From NCBI GenBank assembly GCA_014843695.1, contig CM026400.1:31477225-31541224 (forward strand): a DNA stretch of 64,000 nucleotides. The letters run 5' to 3'. A program made the position numbers and the translations under genes. How positions within the stretch are numbered: the stretch's first letter is position 1; the number at the start of each line of letters is the position of its first letter. Under the pieces are notes generated by a model. That model did not search any database. It was not told the DNA's origin and saw only the letters and a program-made list of their open reading frames with translations. Source of the DNA: Archivesica marissinica. Taxonomy: Eukaryota > Mollusca > Bivalvia > Venerida > Vesicomyidae. Below, one piece after another: positions 23,076 through 35,578 of this stretch.

Positions 23076-23639
23076 AATTGGAGCGTCTTCTGTATCTTGC
23101 ACTATCCTCCAAACATATACAATAATTAATATCTGCATATTGCACTATCCTCCAAACATATACAATAATTAATATACACCTGGAGAGGCTACCCTGTTTA
23201 ACCAGGGAATGACGATAAAAAAAGGTATGAAAACACGTATACAAATATAATTCTATCCAGAAAGCCAGAAGCTTAACAGTGAAGCCGATGTGGCTTGTTA
23301 CAAATTGGAGTTTAATAGTGGCTTTTAAAATATAAATAAATCAACATAATAACTTTTGACTACAAAGAAATCAAAAGGTTAAAGACTTTAGCATTATGGA
23401 AGCACGGTTATTTGTTTCAAACTTTAAATTTTAAATAATACCATATGTATAGAGCATGACTTGTGTTGCGTGTGTTCATTTGATATAAAGCTTTATTAAA
23501 CGAAGTCAGGAAAACATCGAGCCTATGGCTTGATTTTACTCTGATCGGATTAAAATAGATTAACATTAAAATATAATATTGCTACGACAATGATCCGCAC
23601 CTGACTTTGAAATTAAATTTGTTAAATTGGTGTGTTTGT

Positions 23640-23870
23640 TTTGTTTTGGGGGTTTAAAGTCGCACCAACAGCTTATGTCATGTAGATACTCACCCAGATA
23701 TAGTTCGTGGAAAAAGACCCCGGTTGCCACTCCGAGCAGTATTTCAGGGCACGGATTGGCACACTGGTAGAATCACTAACTTTCTGTATACGAGCTGGAT
23801 AACTTCTTGTCATGAAGGAATTCAATAAACCAAGTAGTATTCGAACCTACAACGGTGTTTGGCAGGTGAT
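23640..23870 (-). repeat. Family-F copy, antisense
   Basis: GGGGTTTAAAGTCGCACCAAC at left and ATTCGAACCTACAACGGTG at right, the inverse of family-F 3' and B-box parts. 23076-23639 shows nothing else. Confidence 0.6.
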
Positions 23871-23918
23871 TTGAAGTAGTGTATTTGGTAGTGTAAACTA
23901 ATGAAGCATTTATATTCT

Positions 23919-24209
23919 GTGCTTTGACAAACTAAGATGCATTTGTATCACCAACTACTGAGAGAAATACACACAGTACATGTGCTTTGACAAACTAAGA
24001 TGCATTTATATCACCAACTACTGAGAGCAACACACACAGTACATGTGCTTTGACAAACTAAGATGCATTTATATCACCAACTACTGAGAGAAACACACAC
24101 AGTACATGTGCTTTGACAAACTAAGATGCATTTATATCACCAACTACTGAGAGAAACACACACAGTACATGTGCTTTGACAAACTAAGATGCATTTATAT
24201 CACCAACTA
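23919..24209 (+). repeat. 63-bp minisatellite, 4.6 copies
   Basis: Unit GTGCTTTGACAAACTAAGAT, GCATTTATATCACCAACTAC, TGAGAGAAACACACACAGTA, CAT. Nearly identical copies. Confidence 0.93.
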
Positions 24210-24304
24210 AAACAACGTGCTCTATCATTGACCCACATGCAGTTGCTACACAATATCACATGATATCTTGTTCACCGTAAAACACTACCAATCAATGTTT
24301 AAGG

Positions 24305-24551
24305 CTGTCCAATTAGCGCAGTGGTCAGCACGCTCGCTTCTCACCAATACAACCCGGGTTCGATCCTCGTACCGGGATGTATGTGAGATGGTACGGTAGT
24401 CGCCAGATCGGACCGGTGGGTTTTCTCCGGGTACTCCGGTTTCCTCTCACACGAATGACCACATATACGCTTTCATCCGCGCCAACGAAAGTGATTTATA
24501 TAAGTTGATGAAGCTTGTTATGCGATCGTTGTAAAATAAATAAAGTTTAAA
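24305..24551 (+). mobile_element. SINE-C, full length
   Basis: tRNA-Glu-like head (TTAGCGCAGTGG, CTTCTCACC, GGGTTCGATCCTC). The middle domain TTTTCTCCGGGTACTCCGGT recalls a domain conserved in many metazoan SINEs (Deu/Nin type, from memory). The tail is GCGATCGTTGTAAAATAAAT then AAAGTTTA. Confidence 0.9.
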
Positions 24552-25049
24552 GTAATATGTACGCACTATTTTCTGATAGCAGGTTGTCAGGACTAAAAGC
24601 CGTACGTCTCGGTACTGACCGTAATACTCAAGTGCATCGTATATAATACCAATTAATTTGGCAGAATGCTGCAAGGTTTCCATCATATTCTCGTAATCTG
24701 AAATAAAACCTAAACTTTCCCCTCATTCTTCCGGTTAATAATAGTCATATATATGGGTTCTTGGTCTGGTATGTCCCGGTATTTGCCTGCCGACTGTTCC
24801 GAGGTGTAATTGCATGAGGTGTGAGTTAGCTAGGTGTGGTGCATTCTGCCACGGTGCATCTTCACTGTGCTTTGTTTTGTATCAATACTATAACAATGTT
24901 CATATATTGTAATTAGCGAGTGCCCGGCGCGAGCGAGTAATGTTTCCCAAATTACAGCTTAAAATAGCATAGCGCGTATTGATATATATGTTTTACATAT
25001 ATTCGAGTTGAGCGCCCGGTCTATCCCCCACGAAACACTCTCTTGTTGC

Positions 25050-25385
25050 CGGTCTCTCGAGCAACAGAAATATACATAGTGTCTAATATCCTCTCCCTGA
25101 TAAGGTAGAGAATAACCTCTGTCGTCAAGTATCCGAACACGGTTATAGTAACCTCTGTATATCCGGACGGTCTAGAATAAGATATGTATCTAGGGTCTGT
25201 CATATCCAGACAATGTCTAGAATAACCTGTCATATACCCGGATACGGTCTAGAATAAGGTATGTCCGCAGGGTCTGTCATATCCAGACAATGTCTAGAAT
25301 ACTCTTTGTCATATAACCGGATACGGTATAGAATAAGGTCTGTCCGCAGGGTCTGTCATATCCAGACAGTGTCTAGTATAAACCC
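25050..25385 (+). repeat. Degenerate tandem repeat
   Basis: GTCTGTCATATCCAGACAATGTCTAGAATA and CGGTCTAGAATAAGGTATGT-type units recur about six times with a period of 50-65 bp. Only the 25220-25380 part is well conserved. 24552-25049 has no recognised feature. Confidence 0.7.
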
Positions 25386-26007
25386 TGTTATAGATCATTA
25401 GAGTAGTGTGTTTGATTTTATTATCTGCATTATTTTGTTGTATTGTGACAATAGATTGCAATGCACTCTGGGATATATTTGGAAATTTAGTGTCTGAAAA
25501 GATAATTTTATTTGGCGGGATTCTGCACTACAGTTGTCTGACAACTCCAGATATAAGTCGATACATTTGATTGGTCGGTTATTCTGCCGAAGCGATATTG
25601 TAATTCCCTTGAGCACCTAGACGCTTTCTCGACCGTTTATATTAACGATACAATTTCATTACGTTATTAAATATTGTTTGTCTGTAATTCCGCTGTGGCA
25701 ATACGTAGGCTCAGATAAAATATTACTCCAAGAAATTGCACCGTTAAGAAAATTATTTACTAAATGAATGCCTCTAGTAATGTAATTATATACGTGTCTG
25801 GTGTTTAGGGGATGGCGGAATAGAACCATATTACAGTTGTTCTTCCGATGTCACTAGCGGGTACAGGCGGGGGACAGGGGAAAGGGGGGCACAACGCCAC
25901 CCTCACCCAGAATGTCCCTGTCATACAGTATTACTTTGAGATCCAACAATTCACCCCTCAAAATTAAGTCATTATTTCGAAACTATTAAGAATATCACTT
26001 ATACTAA

Positions 26008-26218
26008 AGGACATAGAAAACGCACACCTACATTATATGATTATTATTATTACATGAAAACGAAATAAGAAGGATTCCATCAAAGATATATCACATCTTT
26101 ATTACAAAACACAAACTGAACAACTAAAGTATTCCAAAAGGTTTAAAACTATGTATTTATATAGTTATTGTTTTTCATGTAAAACACACTTATCCGAAGT
26201 GTGCGTTTTCTATGTCCT
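26008..26218. mobile_element. MITE with AGGACATAGAAAACGCACAC ends
   Basis: Inverted ends of about 20 bp (left AGGACATAGAAAACGCACAC, right its inverse). The interior is AT-rich without a frame. A half copy lies at 27189-27240. 25386-26007 and 26219-27188 hold nothing else apart from the short SINE-B fragment at 26577. Confidence 0.75.
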
Positions 26219-26576
26219 CTCGTATATTTTATTTACCTGTGCGTGCTGTACGAAGCATGGGCACGACTCGGACCTGAATATTTGACCCTCCCCCCGCCCA
26301 AATCGTACGCACTCTGTAACTTGAAATCCTGGAACCGCACCTGGGTGTAAATCAACGACACACTGGACCTGGCTTTAGGGTATATTCTCGTAGACTAAAA
26401 CTGTAAATCATTAGTTTCCACAAATCATTAGTGTCTTTTATTTCCATGATAGCTCGCGAATAAACAGTCAAACCTGTGTTAGTGGTCACCTCCATTAAGC
26501 AGCCAACCTTTATTAAGCAGCCAGTTTCCATATTCCCGATATGTTAAGCAGTCACATGTGCTAAGCAGCCACTCCA

Positions 26577-26661
26577 GGCGATGTATTCCATCAGGAATGA
26601 GGTATCGAGAGCGCTTAAGCTAATATTGTAAGGACTTGTTTCGCAATCGAGTTAAAAGACA
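26577..26661 (+). mobile_element. SINE-B 3' fragment
   Basis: ATGTATTCCATCAGGAATGA, then TTGTTTCGCAATCGAGTTAAAA. 5' truncated. Confidence 0.75.
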
Positions 26662-27377
26662 TTTGTCTAGGCTTTTATTTCACGATAAAATCGTGCACGA
26701 GAAACCGTGAAACAAAGCGCACGAGAAAAAGATGAGCATTACAGTAGTCAAGTTATTCAATGTGGTGCCGCGGTATTCAACAGCAGACGACAAATAGCAA
26801 ATAGCATATGAGTATAGATTAAAAATAAATATTACTAGTATGCATACACGTGGTCGCCATGGCGATTACCTTGTCGGCTGACATGTGTCCCCGGGAATTA
26901 TTCCGCACTCTACACCGGAAATATATCAGGCTATACCCATCCAAGACACGTCCTCAGTTTTCACCTAGAACATCCTCTCACATTTACAAAGCGTTTTTTG
27001 TTGAAATATCATTGCATAGGTAAGCATTAACATGCACTATTTTCTGCATAGTCATTCTTACTGCGGTAACTTTCAGTACGCGATTGTCACGATTTCGTTA
27101 CCTGAATTATACCTGATATTGTCTGAGAATCATATTGCCTACAAGGTTATGATACAACAAATTAAGTCGATTATTAAAAACATATACTAGAGGACATAGA
27201 AAACGCACACTTCGGATTAGTGTGTTTTTACATGAAAACAGTTGTGTGTGTGTCTTTTTGTCTCTTCCTTTTATATCAAAACGAAAACTTTGTTGTTGCA
27301 TGTTTTATTTCCATCTTGTGCGTCAACTCGCTTTATAGCATTATAAAAGTGTTCATACTAAACAATACTTTTAAACA

Positions 27378-27668
27378 GACGGATATGTAGTCCAATGGTA
27401 ACACGCCGGACTGGTAATCCAGGGATCGCAGGTTCGACCCCCCGTCTGACCCTAATACAAATAACAGTCTTTCAGATGGGACGTTAAACCGAGGTCTCGT
27501 GTCGGTGCTTTACACCGTGCACGTAAAAGAACAAGAGGAGATTCTGGAACGGGTCTCTGTCTGTATCATTGCACTATCCTCCAAATTATTAAAAATGACT
27601 AATCTCTTCAGGAGGCGGCGCTCATATGGGCAACCAGTAGCGACGATAACTAAACGTAAAAACACACA
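27378..27668 (+). mobile_element. SINE-A, full length
   Basis: Complete tRNA-Thr-like head (GACGGATATGTAGTCCAATGG, GGTTCGACCCCCCG), body and tail ending in AACACACACA. It lies just upstream of the first IF exon, so it is probably intronic. Confidence 0.88.
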
Positions 27669-28056
27669 CAATACTTTTAATGTAACCTGTCATAACAGAA
27701 TATTTGTGTATGTAATTGTATAGAAGGAAAGGGATTCGAATAAGTTACTATGTAAGTTTTCCCCCCAATTCTGTGGATTCCTGTGCCAAACTGTGCCGTT
27801 GCAACTGTTCCTATGTTATGTACAATTCTTGAATAAAATATTGTTTAAATTAAATGAAAAGAAATAGCGACTACTGATTTAAAGCATATATAAATATAGA
27901 AACATAACATGTGTCTGTTTTATGCAATAAGCTTATAGTATTGTATTTAATGTACTGAACAAGTTCGCTTAATGTCTGAGCGACGCCCACTGAAGAGATC
28001 AGACAGATTCTGTTTATCGACAGCATATTAACCAATGTATATTCGGTATCTTGCAG

Positions 28057-28243
28057 ACTCGATGAATCGAAGAAGTATCGCCAGATTGACCGGGACACGA
28101 TGAACAAGCTTAACCAGCATGTCGCGGACATGGAGAGCGAGGTCAGCATGCTACGTCGTTCCCTGGAATCCCTTGAAACGGAGAGACAGAGAGACAAAAA
28201 CACAATAAACCGACTTCAACAGGATGTTGATAAACTCAGAATT
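28057..28243 (+). CDS. Intermediate filament protein, internal exon (coil 1B, middle part)
   Basis: This is the first recognisable exon of a cytoplasmic intermediate filament gene. It follows a TTGCAG acceptor and ends at ATT/GTAAGT. One base completes a codon from an upstream exon, then 62 codons follow, and it ends in phase 0. The peptide starts LDESKKYRQIDRDTMNKLNQ and ends LQQDVDKLRI. It has the a/d heptad pattern and charged residues of a coiled coil and corresponds to the second half of coil 1B. It continues without a gap into the next exon (DLNNETLAHLDAENRRQTLE). Intermediate filament proteins build 10-nm filaments through parallel coiled-coil dimers. The head, coil 1A and the first half of 1B (about 90 rod residues) must lie upstream; I did not find them in bases 1-28056. 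The phase-1 start proves at least one earlier coding exon. Confidence 0.88.
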
Positions 28244-28358
28244 GTAAGTTCCTTCGTTTGTTAAGTAAGCATGCTTGTAATTTATTCGCAGACATTTGCT
28301 AAATGGTCCATTAGCATCTGTAATTGCCATAAAGCTTTGTGTAATGCTTAAATGTTGT

Positions 28359-28526
28359 CCCCGCTGGAGCCGTTACGATTGTGTCCTTAGGCTAGGCATT
28401 TAAATTCCACGTTGCCTCTTCTCTCCCTCGTGGCGATGGATTCCATCAGGAATGAGGCCTCGAGAGTGATTTATATAAGTTGAAAGAACTTGTTTCGCAA
28501 TCGAGCTAAAATAAATTTGTATACAA
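28359..28526 (+). mobile_element. SINE-B, 5' truncated, with target-site duplication
   Basis: Starts at CCCCGCTGGAGCCGTTACG and runs to the family 3' end. It is flanked by TAAATGTTGT at 28349-28358 and 28527-28536. The duplication at a truncated 5' end shows LINE-type reverse transcription that stopped early. Confidence 0.9.
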
Positions 28527-28648
28527 TAAATGTTGTAACATGCTCGACATACATCAAATCAAATTACAATGTATTTACTATCGGTATCCCCATCCAAGTT
28601 GTAAACACAACACAGCACTTTATATGCAAACTTATAAAATCAACCGTT

Positions 28649-28936
28649 GTGTGTTTTACGTTTATGTATCGTCACTACCGATTGCCCATATGAGCGACGC
28701 CTCCTGAAGATATTAGTCATTTTAGATTTTGGAGGATAGTGCATGATACAGACAGAGACCCATTCCAGAGTCTCCGCTTGTTCTTTTACGTGCACGGTGT
28801 AAAGCACCGACACGAGACCTCGGTTTAAAGTCCCATCTGAAAGACTGTTAATTTTATTAGGGTCAGACAGGGGATCGAACCTGCGATCCCTGGATTACCA
28901 GTCCAGCGTGTTAACCACTGGACTACAGATCCGCCT
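28649..28936 (-). mobile_element. SINE-A, full length, antisense
   Basis: Inverse of tail (TTTTACGTTTATGTATCGTC) to inverse of head (CCAGCGTGTTAACCACTGG, ATCCGCC). Lies in the first intron. Confidence 0.88.
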
Positions 28937-29621
28937 AAAGTGCACATTCATTTTTTAACAGGAAACTACGCATTCTAAATCACCATTTAATTATTCCAAG
29001 ATCAATTAATAGATGGAATGCATGGAAGAATGCACATATAAACATTCCATTCGCATTCACGTAGAGGCTTATACAAACATTCTGCTGAATCATCCAATGG
29101 GGGGGGGCTCTATATTCGCTTCAGTTTAATCATGTTCTACTGCTGGATTCATTTTACATATATATAATCCTAGACACGACAATTTCAAGAAAAGCAAACG
29201 GGTCTGGCAACAACTTTATTGGTACATATCATCTAGTTGAACATATTTACAGCACTATTGCATTTCATTCGATGGACGTATGTGCCCTGATTGTATACAT
29301 TTTCGTATGATGGATCCCAACTAATGATATGCAGCTGACATGCGCACTCGAATTTACGAGCATGCGCATTAGTAGTGTTAGATAGCGTTCATCGCGAGAA
29401 AAGGCGTGTCTTACAGTTTAGGCTGTTCCATGGGTGATCTATTTACCTGTTCCGGCACACGGTAAGTTGCAAACATGTGCTAAAAACATTGTATAAGCAA
29501 AAACGTGTGCAATATTTACTTTACGTCATTGAAAGGAATAATTAATGTAAATATAAGTAATGAATCGCGGACAACATCGAATCATTGCGATATTCCAATT
29601 TCGGATACTAACAGATTCGTG

Positions 29622-29894
29622 TATGTTTTACGTTTATTTATCGTCGTGACCGGTTGCCCATATGAGCGACGCCTCCTGAAGAGATTACTCATTTTAGATT
29701 TTGGAGGATAGTGCAATGATACAGACAGGGACCCATTCCAGAGCCTCCTCTGGTTCTTTTACGTGCACGGTGTAAAGCACCGACACGAAACCTCGGTTTA
29801 ACGTCCCATCTGAAAGACTGTTCATTTTATTAGTGTCAGGCTATCACTGGATTACCAGTCCAGCGTGTTACCGCTGGACTACAGATCCGTCTGT
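29622..29894 (-). mobile_element. SINE-A, antisense, with target-site duplication
   Basis: Flanked by AACAGATTCGTG at 29610-29621 and 29895-29906, an exact 12-bp duplication. A short deletion is present in the B-box region (GTCAGGCTATCACTGGATTAC). Confidence 0.92.
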
Positions 29895-30487
29895 AACAGA
29901 TTCGTGACTAATTAAGAATGTTTTTATATACACCAGCACTGTGTGCATCATGCTATTCCGCCCCAGACGTATCCAAAACCGACTCCAAACATTCGTAAGG
30001 TGCAGACTCCTGCATTATTTTTATATACTGTTTTTATAAAAAATATCTGCCATTTCCGTATCAGATAGATCACACTTGGCATTAATTGTGGACGTGATGT
30101 TAAGCTACCAGACGCCGCTAGAATCAAATAAACGACTCATCTATATTCGGTTGGTTACACATTGTTGGTTTGAACTTGTAATACTATGTATGCACAGACA
30201 TACAGCTTGGGAATGGTCTTAAAATATTATCGCAGACAGATCGATATGTGGTGCACAAGATACATTTTCTCTGCAGACGCCATGCACAAATCGATAAGAC
30301 TGCTCGGAAGACCTCTAATCAACTTCCGTGCAGACTGCATGACTGCCAAGACTAGCTCAATGAATCAAAAGGCTGAAATTAGTTCCAGTGCTGCATTGTC
30401 AGGTTACTGTAATAAAGTGACGTAATTAATGTCGTTAGCATACGCTCCTAATGCGTCATGGAATAAAACTACCCGCTTGTGATCTGC

Positions 30488-30640
30488 GTGGTATGTTCCA
30501 TGTATGTCAAACCATCTGTGGGGACCTAGTCATGCTTTACTGGGCAGGCTGACCTAAGAAGTTAACAAGTACCAATGTGTGTGAGGTGTCTTGTTCAAGA
30601 TCGCTACATACGTACCCTGACCGAGTAACCGACCTTTCGG
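30488..30640 (-). mobile_element. SINE-D fragment, antisense
   Basis: Inverse of the family-D body: GTGAGGTGTCTTGTTCAAGA and GGGGACCTAGTCATGC. The head is only weakly visible (GTACCCTGACCGAGTAACCG). Confidence 0.65.
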
Positions 30641-30748
30641 TTATAACTGCAACCAGATTTGGGGTAGATCTACAACAGTAGCAGCAATCTCAATTCTCAA
30701 AAGCAAACAAAATACATGTATTGAGAAATGGAGACAGTTTATGAATCT

Positions 30749-31280
30749 TCTCGATTAACCTGTCCATATATGTATAATATATGTAGGCAATCATCCACAC
30801 TTATCGATTAACCTGTCCATATATGTATAATATATGTGGGCAATCATCCACACTTATCGATTAACCTGTCCATATATGTATAATATATGTAGGCAATCAT
30901 CCACACTTATCGATTAACCTGTCCATATATGTATAATATATGTAGACAATCATCCACACTTATCGATTAACCTGTCCATATATGTATAATATATGTGGGC
31001 AATCATCCACACGTATCGATTAACCTGTCCATATATGTATAATATATGTGGGCAATCATCCACACTTATCGATTAACCTGTCCATATATATATAATATAT
31101 GTGGGCAATCATCCACACTTATCGATTATCCTGTCCATATATGTATAATATATGTAGGCAATCATCCACACTTATCGATTAACCTGTCCATATATGTATA
31201 ATATATGTGGGCAATCATCCACACTTATCGATTAACCTGTCCATATATGTATACTATACGTGGGCAATCATCCACACTTA
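30749..31280 (+). repeat. 53-bp minisatellite, 10 copies
   Basis: Unit CTTATCGATTAACCTGTCCA, TATATGTATAATATATGTGG, GCAATCATCCACA. Contains ATATATGTATAATATAT, near-palindromic. Very uniform copies. Confidence 0.95.
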
Positions 31281-31672
31281 TCTTTCACTGATATTTCTTA
31301 TTTTCCGTTGCTAGGAAAACTTTCATAGGAAATAGGATATAAGCTGCAAGAACTAATACTTATATACATGTATAATTATAGTTGACCAAATTATTATACG
31401 GGTTGTTCTTTGCACCACCTGATATATATATAAAGCTTTGTGGAAAGTGTGGAACAGATTGTGCTGTTTCGATGTGATAAGGAGGGAATTCCACAAGTGT
31501 GACAGCTTCTCTAAAATTCACTATTTGGCTTAGGAGTGTAAAGTTGGAGATTTGGAGGATGATCGAAAGTTTTGAGTTCGAACATCGGACGTAAATCTGA
31601 ATGAATCTTGGAGATAGATAGGTGCTAGGCCATTGAGAGTATGTAATGAAAACGAAAAAACCTAATTAGAAC

Positions 31673-31947
31673 CCAGACGGATGGTAATCCAGGGATCGCA
31701 GGTTCGATCCCCCGTCTGACCCTAATACAAATTAACAGTCTTTCAGATGGGATGTTAAACCGAGGTCTCGTATCGGTGCTTTACACCGTTCACTTAAAAG
31801 AACCAGAGGAGACTCTGGAGTGGGTCTCTTTCGGTATCATTGCACTATCCTCCACACATCTAAAATGACTAATTTCTTCAGGAGGCGTCACTCATATGGG
31901 CAACCGGTAGCGACGATAAATAAACGTAAAACACACACACACACACA
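31673..31947 (+). mobile_element. SINE-A with deleted A box and target-site duplication
   Basis: Starts CAGACGGATGGTAATCCAGG; the head is joined across a deletion of the A box and 5' anticodon stem. Flanked by CTAATTAGAAC at 31662-31672 and 31948-31958. Confidence 0.92.
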
Positions 31948-33159
31948 CTAATTAGAACTCGACTCCCACAAGACATGTACTGGACTATGACTTTAAGCTA
32001 TGGATTATTTTTCAGAATATGTCTTTTAATATAACGATATTACCGGCTCATAAAAAATGTCCAGCCTCGATTTGAATAATTTGCGTTCTTCATATTGCGA
32101 ACACATTCTTATAAATCGACTTCGTCTTGCCCGCCTATCATATGACGGTCATCTAAATAGTTGTAGTTTACTGAGCTTTATTAACATTTCCGGAAATATA
32201 TTAGGCGCCTGATAAAGTTTCGTGGCAATTATTATTTACAGAATTAGGTTACGCACTTGCTATACAATCACATTTCCTTGTGTCGTTTTCTAAGAAATAA
32301 AATCACACTACGGATATGATTTTGATGAGCTACCGTATGTCCTGGGGATTTTACGGAGTGAACTTGGCCGCTTGCAGTTTATCTTGCCAACTGAGAGCTT
32401 CTTTATCCCCGCTAACTCGCCATCCCTTCCAATTTCAAAACTCCCTTAGGTTGAAGACCACTAAATCTTTATTTCTTGAGTAACACATGCATTACAGAAC
32501 TTCTTTTTTCGATTTTCTTTTAATTTGATACATATGCACTCAATTCTATTAACGTTTATTGCTTTAGATGTAATAATATGTTGTTGCATTTTTTTCTGCA
32601 TACATTACATTACAATTATACATACAATGAAATACGTGGAAAACAATTAGAAATTAAATTAGAATGTATTAGTATTGCTGTATTCGATTTAATCTGGAAA
32701 ATAAACAAATGGGTTGGGCTACAAGTTATGACAACATTATTTACAGTTCCCCCCCCCCCATCACTTCAAACTAAATTAACAATGTTGTATGATCTGGTGT
32801 AGAAAAATAACACATATAACAATTAAACTGTGTGGTAAATACAAATGTATGAGTTAAATATTATAACAGATACGGATTATTAACGAAAAAGAATTGATAA
32901 CACTTCAATTAAATTATAACGTGCGTGCAAGCTATCGTTATACTGCTAAGAGAAAAATAATAATTATAAAGAGTTGTTGGGCGCCATCTAAGAACATTGT
33001 ATCCCTAAATACTGGCCATATTTATATGCAATTCAAAATCGAGTCAGAATTCCATTTTCATTTAGTATGTCCGAGATTTAGAACCTTTAGACAATTAATA
33101 CTACCAGGATCTACTGCATGGCCTTCTGTAAATACGTTATGGGTTCAAATGAAAAAGAT

Positions 33160-33418
33160 CTGGACTGGTAATCCAGGGTCGCAGGTTCGATCCCCCGTCT
33201 GACCCTAATAAAATTAACAGTCTTTCAGATGGGACGTTAAACCGAGGTCTCGTGTCGGTGCTTTACACCGTGCACGTAAAAGAACCAGAGGAGACTCTGG
33301 AATGGGTCTCTCTCTGTATCATTGAACTATCCTCCAACAATCTAAAATGACTAATCTCTTCAGGAGGCGTCGCTCATATGGGCAACCGGTAGCAACGATA
33401 AATAAACGTAAAACACAC
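33160..33418 (+). mobile_element. SINE-A, 5' truncated in the tRNA head, with target-site duplication
   Basis: Begins CTGGACTGGTAATCCAGGG and ends CGTAAAACACAC. The direct repeat ATGAAAAAGAT is at 33149-33159 and 33419-33429. Confidence 0.93.
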
Positions 33419-33567
33419 ATGAAAAAGATAAACAAATAAAAGTGGCAAAATATATTAAACAGGGTATGGAGTTGAGAAAATTTCATGTGTATAATACTAA
33501 TCATATCAAATCAAATTTATATGTAAATATGTTGAATTTTGTATGTATACTGTAAATATATATATTT

Positions 33568-33624
33568 CCCGCCGGCGATATAGCCCACAATGGTGCTGAT
33601 GCAGGCGTAAAACCCGAAATATAA
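33568..33624 (+). mobile_element. SINE-E 3' fragment
   Basis: CCGCCGGCGATATAGCCCAC to GCGTAAAACCCGAAATATAAC only. Confidence 0.75.
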
Positions 33625-34370
33625 CATAATTGTAAATATATATTGTGTATGTTATTGGACTTTGGCCATGGTTCACATAAATATCATTTGTAAATGGCAT
33701 GCGTATATGCCGATTGCTAATAAAACTTGATTGATTGATTGATGGATTATATTCGACTGATCGGCCATTTTGAATTGACCTGCAATGATGCAATAATAAT
33801 AAATACGATAGATTATGCACTGTAGAATGAAAGACAATATCAACTAATTAATATAAGTTCGTCTCAATGGCCGCCAAGAGCTAGACAAGCACACAATTTA
33901 GCCACAGGTCAGGAAATTAATCGTAGTATGAGAGTATATATCACGCTATCAGATCATTATACTTGTACATTTATGATTTACCATATTAGATCAGTGCGAC
34001 TGTCTGGCTGCTTGTCTCGACAGTGTCCAGAAAATACAGAAATTGGCATCGATATTGGAACTAGATTTGGACTGGGCCCGAGGTTATAAAACAGAACAGA
34101 ACATTTAGTCAGACGTGTACATAGTACATCGTCATATATATATATACATAATGAATTTGTACAAAACAGTTTGCAATATCATAAATAGCATATAAAACAG
34201 GTGGAACATCTACACACAGAACCAAAATTACGCCATCCCTGAGAACCGGAACAAACACCGACATAATGCAAATTACGCCATCCCTGACAACCGTTACATA
34301 CACGTTATTTGTTGATGACATTCTCCCACACTCACCTATATACGACTATATCCGGGAAGCTGCAACTGCA

Positions 34371-34654
34371 GACGGATCTGTATTCTAGTGGTTAACACGT
34401 TGGACTGGTAATCCAAGGCTCGCAGGTTCGATCCCCCGTCTGACCCTAATAAAATTAACAGTCTTTAAGATGGGACGTTAAGCCGTGTCGGTGCTTTAAC
34501 CGGGCACGTAAAAGAACCAGAGGAGACTCTAGAATGTGTCTTTGTCTGTATCATTGCACTATCCTCCAAAAATCGTAAAAGGACTAATCTCTTCAGGAGG
34601 CTTCGCTCATATGGGCAATCGGGTAGCGCCGATAAATAAACGTTATGCACACAC
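34371..34654 (+). mobile_element. SINE-A, full length, with target-site duplication
   Basis: Head GACGGATCTGTATTCTAGTGG, then full body and tail. GCTGCAACTGCA (34359-34370) and GCTGCAAATGCA (34655-34666) flank it with one mismatch. Confidence 0.92.
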
Positions 34655-35396
34655 GCTGCAAATGCAATAATACAAACCATAGAATGTTTTTAAATCGTAA
34701 ATCCTGCTAGATTGCACGTGCTTGGTCTCATTAAATGATAACAGGCCTCGTTAGACGCATAATTGATTACGGACAGAGACTTAGTAACAATGTAATTAAT
34801 TACGGACAGAGACTTAGTAACAATGTAATTGATTGCGGACCACTATTTTAGACACATATCAAAGAAGAGATGGGCCAAATTATAATATTTATTGATTCTA
34901 TGCATCAACAAGTAATCGATTTTAAAGTTTTATTAATTGAATTTGCAGTGACGATGCAAACTTAAATTGAGCACGATTCTATGTAAAAGAAACTAAACAT
35001 ATTATCAAATAAATGAATCCGTTTGAACTTCACATGTTTAAAGCTATTTGGAGCATATAGTTACACTGCGCATGCCCAGAGCAGGTTAAAGGAAAACAGT
35101 TGCACTATACATGTCCAAATAGATTGATAGAGACTGCGCATGTCCATTGCACGTTTTCAACAGTAGACTAGTGACTGCGCATGTCCATTGCACGTTTTCA
35201 AAAGTAGACTAGTGACTGCGCATGTCCAAAACAGTTTATTTTATTTATTTAACCATATTTTATTGCAAATCAATAATACATATGTCATACACATAAAGAT
35301 ACAATACTTAGCATGACAATACAAATGTTTGGGCCATAAGTTTTAACATCATTAGACACAACGGGCCGCACACAGTTTTCGCGTATAAGAAAATAG

Positions 35397-35578
35397 ATAA
35401 CGCAGTAGTTAGCGCGCTCGCTTCTCACCAATGCAACCCGGGTTCGATCCTCGGACCAGGAAGTATGTGAGTTGGTACGGTGGTCGCCAGATAGGACACT
35501 TTCATCCACGCCAACGAGTGTGATTAATATAAGTTGTTAGAATTTGCTTCGCAATCGTTGTAAAATAAATAAAGTTTA
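35397..35578 (+). mobile_element. SINE-C, truncated and internally deleted
   Basis: Starts within the A box (AACGCAGTAGTTAGCGCG), keeps GGGTTCGATCCTCGGACC, lacks the TTTTCTCCGGG domain, and ends TTGTAAAATAAATAAAGTTT. Confidence 0.85.

Noticed and set aside
22609..23244. 211-residue antisense protein with APLV.LHARKHPWF repeats
   Set aside because: Translation of the SINE-derived 29-bp array and neighbouring SINE-B sequence.
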